Below the pieces are notes generated by a model. It searched no databases. It had not been told where the DNA came from and worked only from the letters and a program-made list of their open reading frames with translations. From Caulobacter sp. (lineage in GTDB: Bacteria > Pseudomonadota > Alphaproteobacteria > Caulobacterales > Caulobacteraceae): a stretch of 64,000 nucleotides of DNA. Location: positions 62,001-126,000 of the forward strand of contig NZ_JAGIBH010000169.1 in NCBI RefSeq assembly GCF_017744445.1. Reading direction: 5' to 3'. Made by a program: the position numbers and the translations under genes. Positions 1-8,249 of the stretch are shown here, piece by piece. The stretch's first letter is position 1; the number at the start of each line of letters is the position of its first letter.

Positions 1-1195
1 CGGCCTTGAAGCGACCCAGAACGAGCAGGCGCGCGCGCGCCTCTCCTTCGGTTGCAAGCTTCGGGCCGTCAAGCGGGCTTGAGATCAGCGGCAAGGCGGG
101 GCGCGCCGAGGCGGGAATGGCGGTCAGCCTCGCGCGATCGGCGGCGGAGAGGCTGGCCGCCCTGCCCTTCAGCGCGGTGACGGTCAGGGCCGTATCGCCA
201 GCGGTGACTCCCCAGCGGCCGTCCCAGATGCCGGCCTGACCAGGCGCGAGCTCCAGCGCCGCCAGGCCGCCGCGCGCGGTCTCGCCGGCGTCGCGGCAAA
301 TCAGGACATCGTCGCCGGCTTCGATCCGCGCACCGGACAGAGTGGCGGCGAAGGTTTCGCCGGATCGGATCCGCTGGACTAGGCGCTCCAGCCGCTCGCC
401 GCGCGGCGGTCGCTCGGTTCCGGCAGCGCATAGCAGGGCGGCGGCCAGATGGGCGGCGGCGACGTCGCGCGGCAGGCGGATCGTCCCGACGGCGTCGACG
501 GTGAAACACGGCGGCGAAAGCGAAGTCGCCTCCATCGGGGATATCTCCCCTGCCCCGGCGGCACGCGCTCGCGCACGGGCGTAGCGCAGATCCTCATTGG
601 CCGGATCGTCCAGCCAGGTCTCGCCCTGATCGGCCAGGGCCTGCCGGATCTCGTCGCGGGACAGGCTCAGCAGCGGCCTCAGCAGGAAGACGTCGCGCCC
701 CTCCGGCCAGACCGGTGACGGCGCCCATTCGCGGGGGTCGGAAACGCTGGAGCCCTCGGCCCGCATGGCCGCGCCCTCGGCCAAGTCGCTGGCGGTGTGG
801 CCTAGCAGCAGGACCTTGGCGCCGGCGGCGCGAGCAGCCTCCGCCAGCAGGGCGTGCCGGGCTCGGCGAGCGGCGGCGGGCAGACCCGTCTTCGGCTTGT
901 CGCCGGTCCAGACCAGGGCTTGAGCCTCGGCGCCCAAGGCGCGCGCCTTGGCGACGGCTTCAGCGGTCCAGCGGTCGCTGCCGGCCTGGAGGCCATGATC
1001 GACGACCAGGGCCAGCACGGGGCGGCCCAGATCCAAGGCCGCCTTCAGCAGGAACAGGGAGTCGCCGCCTCCCGAAAAGCCGACGGCCAGCGGAGCGGCG
1101 GAGGCCGGATCGAGGCGTTGGTCGAAGATGGCGCGAACATTATAAATTCCGATATCCCCTTCATTGCCTTCCTGGGCCTTGTGCCCAGGATCCAT
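1..1195 (-). CDS. tilS: tRNA(Ile)-lysidine synthase TilS (3' end beyond window)
   Basis: Partial gene, open to the left edge; about 398 residues are visible. TilS adenylates and then lysylates C34 of the tRNA-Ile with a CAU anticodon, converting it to an AUA reader; the enzyme is cytoplasmic and essential in most bacteria. The N-type ATP-pyrophosphatase P-loop FSGGGDS is clear at about residues 40-46, followed by VVDHGLQAGSDR and LLLGHTASDLAEG, which match the TilS catalytic core. The first ATG in frame lies inside a dispersed palindromic repeat and adds about 20 residues before the usual start region, so the true start may be further in. It is transcribed in the same direction as the Tol-Pal genes upstream. 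Confidence 0.9.
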   Translation of the reverse strand, partial: MDPGHKAQEGNEGDIGIYNVRAIFDQRLDPASAAPLAVGFSGGGDSLFLLKAALDLGRPVLALVVDHGLQAGSDRWTAEAVAKARALGAEAQALVWTGDKPKTGLPAAARRARHALLAEAARAAGAKVLLLGHTASDLAEGAAMRAEGSSVSDPREWAPSPVWPEGRDVFLLRPLLSLSRDEIRQALADQGETWLDDPANEDLRYARARARAAGAGEISPMEATSLSPPCFTVDAVGTIRLPRDVAAAHLAAALLCAAGTERPPRGERLERLVQRIRSGETFAATLSGARIEAGDDVLICRDAGETARGGLAALELAPGQAGIWDGRWGVTAGDTALTVTALKGRAASLSAADRARLTAIPASARPALPLISSPLDGPKLATEGEARARLLVLGRFKA

Positions 1196-1305
1196 GGTTC
1201 CGCCAGGCTCGGCGCAGTAGGTGAGCGCCGCTTGCGTGGGCGCCCAGTCTCCAACGTCTGATCTGCTGAACGATGGGCCCTAGGCACAAGGCCTAGGGAA
1301 GCAAG
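1162..1305. repeat. Inverted pair of palindromic repeats (family with core CCTTGTGCC)
   Basis: The segment at 1164-1200 and the reverse complement of 1270-1302 are nearly the same sequence: both read GCCTTGTGCC flanked by CCTGG/CCTAG-type arms. They form an inverted pair with a loop of about 70 nt between cpoB and tilS. A third single copy lies near the right end of the window, at 63909-63950. The arrangement is typical of REP/BIME-type intergenic repeats. The left unit overlaps the extreme 5' end of the tilS reading frame. Confidence 0.75.
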
Positions 1306-1327
1306 AATTGGATAGGACGCAGTTCGC

Positions 1328-2182
1328 CTAGGAGCACTTCGCCGCGACGCGGGTCGAGGCCGCGCGCGAGGTCACCTGGGCCGGGGCCTTGGGATAGCGC
1401 TTGGAAAGCTCGTCCAGGGTGCGGCAGGCGTCGGTGGTCTTCTTCAGCGCCACCAGCGAGCGGGCCAGCTTCAGCGTCGCGTCCGGTCCCCAGGTCGTCT
1501 GCGGCCAGCCGCGGATCGCGCCGATATAAGCGCCGGCGGCGTCGCTATAGGCCTCGCGCACGAACAGGGTCTCGCCCCACCAGTACTTGGCCTCGGCCGA
1601 GCGGGTGCTTTCCGGGTAGTTGGCCACGAAGGCCGAGAAGGCCTGTTCGGCATTGGCGTAGTCGCCGGCCAGCAGCAGGTCCTTGGCCTGCTTGAAGGCC
1701 ACGGCCGGATCGGCCGGCGGCGCGGGCGGCGGCGGGGTGGTCCCCACGGCCGGCGCGGCGACCTGGGCGGCGGCGGCCGTCTGCAGGTCGGCCAGGGTCT
1801 TTTCGACGGCGGCCAGGCGCTGCTCCAGCGCGTCGGCGCGGGCCTTCTGGTCGGCGGCGGCGCGATTGGCCTTGGTCAGCTCGAAATTGGCCGTCTCGTT
1901 CTGGCCGTTCAGCTTGGTCAGGGTCTGTTCCAGGTCGCCGACGCGCTCGTTCAGCGCGCCGATCTGGGCGTCGGTCTCGGCCGGCTGCACCACGACGGGC
2001 TTACCGGTGTCGCGGCCCTGGAAGACGATCGCGCGCAGCTCGCGCACCACCTTCTCCATCCGCTCCACGCGCTTGGCCGAGCGGTCGTCCAGCGGATCGG
2101 CGGGCGGCAGCGGGGTCTGGGCCACGGCGACCGTAGCGACCGAAGCGAACAGGGCGGCGAGCAGGACGGATTTCAGCTTCAT
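1328..2182 (-). CDS. cpoB: Tol-Pal system protein CpoB (YbgF)
   Basis: Periplasmic protein that links peptidoglycan synthesis to outer-membrane constriction through TolA and PBP1B-type synthases. A Sec signal peptide spans residues 1-21 (cut after VAVA). A long charged coiled-coil region follows at about 35-140, then a Pro/Ala linker near 147-158, and a C-terminal TPR domain (about 160-284) with motifs such as AEQAFSAFVANYPES and AEAKYWWGE. The 284-residue length and position directly after pal are standard for the family. A terminator-like hairpin separates it from pal, so it may be expressed at a lower or separate level. Confidence 0.93.
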   Translation of the reverse strand: MKLKSVLLAALFASVATVAVAQTPLPPADPLDDRSAKRVERMEKVVRELRAIVFQGRDTGKPVVVQPAETDAQIGALNERVGDLEQTLTKLNGQNETANFELTKANRAAADQKARADALEQRLAAVEKTLADLQTAAAAQVAAPAVGTTPPPPAPPADPAVAFKQAKDLLLAGDYANAEQAFSAFVANYPESTRSAEAKYWWGETLFVREAYSDAAGAYIGAIRGWPQTTWGPDATLKLARSLVALKKTTDACRTLDELSKRYPKAPAQVTSRAASTRVAAKCS

Positions 2183-2210
2183 GACCGTGATCTACCGATA
2201 GAGACCAGAC

Positions 2211-2245
2211 AAAACTAGGGCGGCTTCTCGTTGAAGAAGCCGCCC
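2211..2245 (-). terminator. Rho-independent-type terminator between pal and cpoB
   Basis: A perfect 10-bp stem (GGGCGGCTTC/GAAGCCGCCC) with an 8-nt loop is followed on the minus strand by TAGTTTTG. It sits 16 nt after the pal stop and upstream of cpoB. This would end or attenuate pal transcripts before cpoB. Confidence 0.75.
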
Positions 2246-2260
2246 CTGTCTTACTTCAGC

Positions 2261-2812
2261 TTAGCGAGCGCCGTCCGTGATGGCCGTGCGGCCGTTACGG
2301 TTCTTGGCCCAGGCTTCTTCGCTGGTGCCGGCGTCAATCGGACGTTCCTTACCGAACGAGATCGTCTCGATGCGCGCGGCCGAGACGCCCTGAGCGATCA
2401 GGAAGTCGCGGATGGCGTTGGCGCGGCGGGCGCCCAGGGCCAGGTTGTACTCGCGGGTGCCGCGTTCGTCGGCATTGCCTTCGATGCGGACGCGGACAGC
2501 CGGATAGCGGTTCAGCCACTGGGCCTGACCGGCCAGGACCGGCTGGGCGTCGGCGCGGACCGAATATTCGTCAGTGTCGAAATAGACGCGGTCGCCGACA
2601 TTGACGACGAAGTCCTGCACCGAGCCGGGCAGCACGCCCGACGACACCGGCGGTTGGGTCGGCGGGGTGTAGGGTTGGCTCGGGGTCGCCGGCGGCGGCT
2701 CCGGGGTCGGAGCGACAGGCTGGGGCTTCGGGCGCGAAGCGCAGGCGGCGAGCGAGGCGGCGGCAACGCCGACGAGCGCCAGTCTAAAGGCGCGCTTGGT
2801 GTCGAAGCTCAT
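2261..2812 (-). CDS. pal: Peptidoglycan-associated lipoprotein Pal
   Basis: Outer-membrane lipoprotein that binds peptidoglycan and is moved to the division site by TolB/TolA. The signal peptide ends in a lipobox SLAAC with Cys24 as the acylated residue. A Pro-rich tether (about 28-60) leads to an OmpA-like domain (about 70-183) containing the diaminopimelate-binding stretch NADERGTREYNLALGARRAN. The 183-residue length is usual. It is separated from tolB by about 217 nt, room for its own promoter, and is followed by a terminator. Confidence 0.95.
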   Translation of the reverse strand: MSFDTKRAFRLALVGVAAASLAACASRPKPQPVAPTPEPPPATPSQPYTPPTQPPVSSGVLPGSVQDFVVNVGDRVYFDTDEYSVRADAQPVLAGQAQWLNRYPAVRVRIEGNADERGTREYNLALGARRANAIRDFLIAQGVSAARIETISFGKERPIDAGTSEEAWAKNRNGRTAITDGAR

Positions 2813-3029
2813 CCAGTTTCTCCTCAGTCTACGAACTCTGGATCTGACCCATACCTAAGCTGCGCTTGGAATGGGTCCTGAAAATGTCTGACCAAACCTC
2901 ACAATGATGTCAGATGGTCGACACACGATGCGGATTCACTTCCGGCGCGAATAGCCCGCGCCCGGAAACCTGAGCCATGAACGCATTGATCTGGCCCAGG
3001 TTGCTCGATTTACCCGGTCTCTATGTCAA
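2813..3029. other. Intergenic region tolB-pal
   Basis: About 217 nt without a supported gene. It probably carries the pal ribosome-binding site and promoter on the minus strand. A short inverted repeat (ACCCAT ... ATGGGT, near 2850-2880) is visible, but I could not find a convincing -35/-10 pair. Confidence 0.4.
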
Positions 3030-4328
3030 TCAGTTGAGCAGCGGCGACCACGCCGGGTCCGAGCCCGCGCCCTGATAGGCGGCGGGACGCAGGATGCGGC
3101 CGGTGATGTCCACCGTCCACAGGCGCGGATTGCCCGACGACCCCTCACGGAAGAACATCAGCACTCGGCCGTTCGGCGCCCAGGTCGGGCCTTCGTCGAG
3201 ATAGCTGGTGGTCAAGAGGCGCTCGTCGCTGCCATCGGGACGCATCACGCCGATGTGGAACTCGCCGCCCGTCTGCTTGGTGAAGGCGATGAAGTCGCCG
3301 CGCGGGCTCCAGACCGGGGTCGTGTAGCGGCCGCCGCCGTACGAGATCCGGCGCACGCCCGAACCGTCCGTATTCATCACATACAGCTGCGCCTGGCCGC
3401 CGCGGTCGGAGTTGAAGGCGATCTTGGTCCCGTCCGGCGAGAATGACGGCGAGGTGTCGATGGCCGGGTCGGTGGTGATGCGGGTCGACGAGCGGCTGCG
3501 CAGGTCCATCATGTAGATGTCGCTGTTGCCGGCCTTCTCCACCGAGAACGCCACCTTGCCGCCGTCGGGCGAGAAGCGCGGGGCGAACACCATGCCGGGG
3601 AATTTGCCGATGGTTTCCTGGCGGCTGGTCTCCAGGTTCAGCAGGTAGATCGACGACCCCGTCGGCCGCAGGGCCATGTAGGTCAGTTCCTGGCTGGTCG
3701 AGGAGAAGCGCGGCGTCATCACGATGTACGAGCCGTCGGTCAGGTACTGCGGGTTGGCGCCATCCTGGTCCATGATCGCCAGGCGTTTCACGCGATTCAG
3801 CTTGGGGCCGCTCTCGGCGACGAAGGCCACGCGGGTGTCGAAATAGCCCTTCTCGCCGGTCAGGCGCTCATAGACGGCGTCGCTGATCTTGTGGGCCACG
3901 CGGCGCCAGTTGTCCGGCGTCGACGAGAATTGCAGGCCCAGCAGCTGCTGCTGGCTGAACACGTCCCACAGGCGGAAGTCGACGCGCAAGCCGCCGTCGG
4001 GGCCGACCGTCACCTGGCCGTTGATCAGGGCCTGGGCCCCGGTCGCCTGCCAGTCGGGGAAGCGCGGCTGGACATTCACATCGCTCAGCTTGTCGGCGAC
4101 GCTCGAGACATTCAGCGGCTGGAAGAGGCCCGAGCGCTCGAGGTTACCGGTGATGACCTGGGCGATCTCAGCGCCGCGCGTCGCGCCCGAAAAGGCCGGC
4201 ACGGCGATCGGCAGCGGCTTGACCGCGCCGGCGTTGATGTCGACCTCGATCTGCGCGGCGGCCGGGGTCACGAACGCTGCGCCGCCCAGCAGGACGGCGG
4301 CCATGAGCACCAGAGCTTTGAAGCGCAT
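3030..4328 (-). CDS. tolB: Tol-Pal system beta-propeller protein TolB
   Basis: Periplasmic protein that shuttles Pal from peptidoglycan and interacts with TolA. The start is placed at the ATG preceded by AAGGAG at 7-nt spacing, which gives a signal peptide (MRFKALVLMAAVLLGG... AAAQ) and 432 residues. The longer frame would begin with TTG inside the tolA stop. An N-terminal domain (about 23-160) is followed by a six-bladed propeller whose blades show the repeats FSPDGGKVAFS, FSPDGTKIAFNSDRGG, WSPRGDFIAF and WAPNGRVLMF. It lies about 30 nt after tolA in the same operon. Confidence 0.95.
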   Translation of the reverse strand: MRFKALVLMAAVLLGGAAFVTPAAAQIEVDINAGAVKPLPIAVPAFSGATRGAEIAQVITGNLERSGLFQPLNVSSVADKLSDVNVQPRFPDWQATGAQALINGQVTVGPDGGLRVDFRLWDVFSQQQLLGLQFSSTPDNWRRVAHKISDAVYERLTGEKGYFDTRVAFVAESGPKLNRVKRLAIMDQDGANPQYLTDGSYIVMTPRFSSTSQELTYMALRPTGSSIYLLNLETSRQETIGKFPGMVFAPRFSPDGGKVAFSVEKAGNSDIYMMDLRSRSSTRITTDPAIDTSPSFSPDGTKIAFNSDRGGQAQLYVMNTDGSGVRRISYGGGRYTTPVWSPRGDFIAFTKQTGGEFHIGVMRPDGSDERLLTTSYLDEGPTWAPNGRVLMFFREGSSGNPRLWTVDITGRILRPAAYQGAGSDPAWSPLLN

Positions 4329-4357
4329 CGAGGTCTCCTTGTGTTTCCGTCCCAGCA

Positions 4358-5170
4358 TCAACGCGAACAGGCCTGTTTTGCGTTGAAGTTGAGGGCGATT
4401 TTCTGACCGTACAGGTCCTGCGGCAGGTAGGCGAACGGCGAAGCGGCGAACAGCGCGCGCACGGCGCGGTCCGAGGCCGCCTTGACGACGGGATCGGGCG
4501 AAGAGGTGCCCGGCGACTCCGGCTGGCCGACGACGCGGCCGCCCGGGCCGATCACGAACACCACCCGCACGCTGACATTGGCGCCGCCTTCGACCTCGCA
4601 GTTCGGGTTCCAGCGGTCCTGAACCTCGCCCTGCAGGCGACCCAGCGCGGCGGCGGAAAGCCCGGTGGCCGCGCCCATGGCCGGACGGGCCGAGACCGAG
4701 GTCTCCGCGCGGGCCGGGCCCTTGGGGGCATTGGCGGTGGGCTTGCCTGTCGCCTTCTTGGACTTGGCGATCGACGCTTCCAGCGAGGCGAAGAAGTCGT
4801 TGTCGTTCTTCTTGGCCGGCGTCGGCTTGGTCGGCGTCGGGGTCGGCGAAGGCTTGGGCGTCGGGGTCGGCTTGGGCGGCGGCGCGGGAGCCGGGGTCGG
4901 CGTCGGCGCGGGGGTCGGAGCCGGCGGCTGCGGCGTCGCCTCCGGGACCGGGTCCGGCGCCTGGGCCGTCTGCTCCTCGGGCGCCTGCTCAGCCGGGCGG
5001 ACGTTGGTCGGGCCGTTGGTGACGATGGTCACCGGCACCGACTCCCCGATCGTGATCGGCTTGGCCTGCTTCCACGGCAAGCCGAACGCGATCAACGCCG
5101 CCACGGCTCCGTGCAGCGCGATCGAGCCGACCAGGCCCGGAGAGATCTGTTGTTCGCGGCGAGCGCTCAT
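4358..5170 (-). CDS. tolA: TolA inner-membrane energy-transducing protein
   Basis: Transmits proton-motive force from TolQR to Pal/TolB in the outer membrane. One N-terminal transmembrane segment spans residues 12-31. A long Pro/Thr/Lys-rich periplasmic spacer (about 60-125) carries repeated PxPTP units, and a C-terminal TonB/TolA domain occupies about 175-270 (RLQGEVQDRWNPNCEV, VVFVIGPGGRVV). The spacer is proline-rich rather than the alanine-rich helix of enterobacteria, as is common in alphaproteobacteria. An 8-nt gap separates it from tolR, so translation is likely coupled. Confidence 0.92.
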   Translation of the reverse strand: MSARREQQISPGLVGSIALHGAVAALIAFGLPWKQAKPITIGESVPVTIVTNGPTNVRPAEQAPEEQTAQAPDPVPEATPQPPAPTPAPTPTPAPAPPPKPTPTPKPSPTPTPTKPTPAKKNDNDFFASLEASIAKSKKATGKPTANAPKGPARAETSVSARPAMGAATGLSAAALGRLQGEVQDRWNPNCEVEGGANVSVRVVFVIGPGGRVVGQPESPGTSSPDPVVKAASDRAVRALFAASPFAYLPQDLYGQKIALNFNAKQACSR

Positions 5171-5177
5171 GCAGCGC

Positions 5178-5699
5178 CTATTGAGCCGGCCGCAGGTCGC
5201 CCGCGCCCTCCGGCTGGGCGTCCTTGGGCGCCGCGCCCGAGGACGGGCCGCCCGTCTCGGTGATCAGGTTGATCTTGTTGAAGCCCGCGTTCGACAGGCC
5301 CGCCATCACCTGGGCGACGACCGAATAGGTCGCCCCGCCGTCGGCGCGGACGAAGATCGGCTTGTCGTAGCCGTCGCCGGCCTTGGCGCGGATGCCCGGC
5401 GCCAGGTTCTCGAACGGGATCTGGGTCTCGCCGACGAAGATCTTGCCTTCGCGGTCGATCGAGACGGTGATCGGTTCTTCCTGGTTCTGCAAAGCGGCGG
5501 CTTCCGTCTTGGGCAGCTCCAGCGGCACGCCGGCGGTCAGCAGCGGGGCGCTGATCATGAAGATGATCAACAGCACCAGCATCACGTCGACCAGAGGCGT
5601 GACGTTGATCTCGGACAGGGCCCCGCGCGAGCGGCGACCGCGACGGCGGCGGCCACGGCCGCTATTGGTGGCGAAGGCGTCGCTGGACGACATCGACAT
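5178..5699 (-). CDS. tolR: TolR proton-channel subunit
   Basis: ExbD/TolR family protein that forms the proton-conducting motor with TolQ. A basic Arg/Gly-rich cytoplasmic N-terminus (14-25) precedes the signature SEINVTPLVDVMLVLLIIFM. Asp38 in that helix corresponds to the essential proton-carrying aspartate of the family. A periplasmic domain follows (about 60-150). A roughly 25-residue Pro/Ala/Gly tail makes it longer (173 aa) than the usual 140-150. It lies 4 nt downstream of tolQ and 8 nt upstream of tolA. Confidence 0.94.
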   Translation of the reverse strand: MSMSSSDAFATNSGRGRRRRGRRSRGALSEINVTPLVDVMLVLLIIFMISAPLLTAGVPLELPKTEAAALQNQEEPITVSIDREGKIFVGETQIPFENLAPGIRAKAGDGYDKPIFVRADGGATYSVVAQVMAGLSNAGFNKINLITETGGPSSGAAPKDAQPEGAGDLRPAQ

Positions 5700-5703
5700 G
5701 GGC

Positions 5704-6402
<699 letters not shown>

Positions 6403-6517
6403 GCGGGTTTGGCTCCGTTGGGGCGTCTGAAAGATCTTACTCTGCGCCGTATGGCATGAAGCGACGCTTGGGTGAAACTATGACAATCGTCGAGCGATCC
6501 CGAAAAACGATGTTTGT

Positions 6518-6970
6518 TTATTCGCTCTCGCTTGCGAGCCAGGGCGCCAGTTGCGCCAACATCTCCGCCGTCGGACGACGCGGGCGGCCGTCTAGGGTGA
6601 TGCAGACCGCCTCCCCCTTGGCCTCGATCAGCACCTCGTCGCCGCGCGTGACCCGCTGGGTGACGTACAGCCGCGCGCCCTTCACCCGGTCATAGGTGGT
6701 GCGCACCACCAGGGCGTCGTCGATCCGCGCCGAGCGTTTGAAGTCCAGCGTCATGTGGATGATCGCGAAAGCCGTATCGGCCTTGGCCAGCTCGGTGTGC
6801 GAGATGCCGACCATCCGGAAGAAATCGCTCCGCCCCCGCTCCAGATAGCGCAGGTAGTTGGCGTGATAGACGATCCCGGAGAAGTCGGTGTCCTCGTAAT
6901 AGATCCGCACCGGCAGCTGATGCTCGCGGCCGGAGAACACGCCGGCTGTGGGTTCGGGCGGGGTGGTCAT
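6518..6970 (-). CDS. ybgC: Tol-Pal system-associated acyl-CoA thioesterase YbgC
   Basis: Hot-dog-fold acyl-CoA thioesterase, the usual first gene of tol-pal clusters. The catalytic motif YYEDTDFSGIVYHANYLRYL lies at about residues 24-43; Asp29 matches Asp18 of E. coli YbgC. Length 150 aa fits the family. Its likely role is in phospholipid or acyl-CoA turnover linked to the envelope; direct participation in Tol-Pal mechanics has not been shown. The gene upstream is the antitoxin on the opposite strand, so the start of this cluster abuts a small island. Confidence 0.93.
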   Translation of the reverse strand: MTTPPEPTAGVFSGREHQLPVRIYYEDTDFSGIVYHANYLRYLERGRSDFFRMVGISHTELAKADTAFAIIHMTLDFKRSARIDDALVVRTTYDRVKGARLYVTQRVTRGDEVLIEAKGEAVCITLDGRPRRPTAEMLAQLAPWLASESE

Positions 6971-7073
6971 GGGGACTGCTTAGCGGCTGAGATCGCGGAC
7001 GTCAGCCCTAAAGAGAGCCTCAACCCATGCGGGTCGCGCTGGACATGTTCTTCTTTTGTGCTAGCCTTTCTGC

Positions 7074-7250
7074 ATGAAGGTCGAGCCCGCCATCTTCGAC
7101 GAGATTGACGCCGCCGCAGAGGCAGCCGCAGACGCCCGCGCTGAAGCCGATGTCGCCGCTGGGCGGGTAATCAGCCACGAGGCAGTCAGCCGCTGGCTGA
7201 CCTCGTTGGCCGAAGGTAATCCGCAGCCGCCGCCCGAAGTCGGCGATTAG
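7074..7250 (+). CDS. Orphan type II antitoxin-like small protein
   Basis: A 58-residue protein, acidic and Ala/Glu-rich, with the region GRVISHEAVSRWLTSL and a C-terminal PPPEVGD tail. This layout (short DNA-binding or dimerisation part, then an ISHEAVxxWL helix and a PPP-x(2)-GD end) resembles antitoxins paired with ParE/RelE-type toxins in alphaproteobacteria. No Shine-Dalgarno sequence is visible, so it may be leaderless. Its stop overlaps the GTG of a truncated toxin frame (TAGTG), the classic antitoxin-toxin junction. Family assignment is from recognition only. Confidence 0.6.
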   Translation: MKVEPAIFDEIDAAAEAAADARAEADVAAGRVISHEAVSRWLTSLAEGNPQPPPEVGD

Positions 7251-7285
7251 TGCGGCGGATCGTCTGGCTAGCGAGAGGGTCATAA
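7250..7285 (+). pseudogene. 5' stub of a ParE/RelE-type toxin gene
   Basis: Starting at the GTG that overlaps the antitoxin stop by one base, the frame reads VRRIVWLARGS and then stops after 11 codons. RRIVW is a common beginning of ParE/RelE-fold toxins. The reading breaks just before the 3' end of the low-GC HTH-HNH gene on the other strand, so the toxin body seems to have been replaced or deleted when that DNA arrived. Confidence 0.45.
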
Positions 7286-7296
7286 TTTCTGTGTGG

Positions 7297-8229
7297 CTAG
7301 GAAAAGCCGCTGTAGAAATCAAACGACATTTGATCTGGATTGTATTCGGGAGCTTCTAGTGGCTCCCCATCGTTCCAAATCACTTCGATTCCCAGATATT
7401 CGCTAAGAACCATCCGAACCATGGCCAAATTCCCGCTGCCAACCGCCATGTAGCGATATCTTCCCGGCTGGATCACAATCCATCCATTCTCATCTTGAGA
7501 TGGATAATCTTCGAACATTCGGAAAAGGGCCCTAGATCCAACTTCCGGATACCCGGGTAGTTCGGGGACTGTTTCGAAGTGATTCCTATGCGCCGATCTC
7601 AACGTATGAAGCGGAAAGAGCGAAACCAGCGAAGGCTCACAGTACGGAGGATCATGTAGCTCGAAGGCGGCATGACCAACGGCAAGCTTCCGAGCGACCC
7701 TATCGACACGAACCGTATCAACTCGCCATATCGTCTCGTTAGGCAATTGCTGCTTTGCTTCTTTGAGGATTCTCTGCAGCTTTCTATTATGTGCCAGCGC
7801 TACTCGAGCCTTGGGCCGCCACCGATCATCCGGTTCGGCAACACCAGTACGCGCGGCTTCTACAAGACAAGCAAGATACGGCTCATCTACCGAGAAGAAG
7901 CTATTGCATGATCTGCAAAGGCCAACGACCGGTAGATCGTCAGGATCAAGGCCCGTTCGGATATTTTTATCCAGAAATATTCTAGATGGATTGTGATCTT
8001 TGCTGTCTGGCTTACCGCCACAATGCAGGCAAGACATAAGCGATCGCGCATCGCCATAGTCATATGGATGCAAACCCAAGCGTCCAGCTTCATGGAGCCC
8101 TAGCCAGCGCGATATCGAACTCCTCGATACCCCATACTTCTGAGAAGTCGCGGAAACTCCCTCGTATTCCGCAAACGCACAAACACGCTTTTTGAAATCA
8201 ATCGAGTATGGCGGCTTAGCAGACCCCAT
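7297..8229 (-). CDS. HTH plus HNH-like zinc-knuckle protein on a low-GC island
   Basis: 310-residue protein. Residues about 8-43 form a transposase/Xre-like helix-turn-helix (YGVSRSSISRWLG). Residues 67-125 carry an HNH-type zinc-knuckle: Cys67-x2-Cys70, Asp78-His79, Cys105-x2-Cys108-Asn109 and an acidic DEPYLACLVE, resembling HNH-endonuclease-like proteins with a LPVVxxCRxCN core. The C-terminal 170 residues are unassigned. Base composition is near 50% GC, far below the flanks, indicating recent acquisition. It is inserted between ruvB and ybgC with an AGGGG ribosome-binding site. A nuclease or defence role is inference; the final His of the HNH triad is not evident. Confidence 0.7.
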   Translation of the reverse strand: MGSAKPPYSIDFKKRVCAFAEYEGVSATSQKYGVSRSSISRWLGLHEAGRLGLHPYDYGDARSLMSCLHCGGKPDSKDHNPSRIFLDKNIRTGLDPDDLPVVGLCRSCNSFFSVDEPYLACLVEAARTGVAEPDDRWRPKARVALAHNRKLQRILKEAKQQLPNETIWRVDTVRVDRVARKLAVGHAAFELHDPPYCEPSLVSLFPLHTLRSAHRNHFETVPELPGYPEVGSRALFRMFEDYPSQDENGWIVIQPGRYRYMAVGSGNLAMVRMVLSEYLGIEVIWNDGEPLEAPEYNPDQMSFDFYSGFS

Positions 8230-8249
8230 CTCAAATCCCCTGGTCTCGC

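Noticed and set aside
4328..4361. Earlier TTG start for tolB adding 11 residues
   Set aside because: It overlaps the tolA stop, has no ribosome-binding site and would spoil the signal peptide; the ATG with AAGGAG fits.
4790..4960. Repetitive GTCGG-type DNA in tolA as a possible tandem repeat locus
   Set aside because: It is explained by the Pro/Thr/Lys-rich spacer of TolA (PxPTP units).
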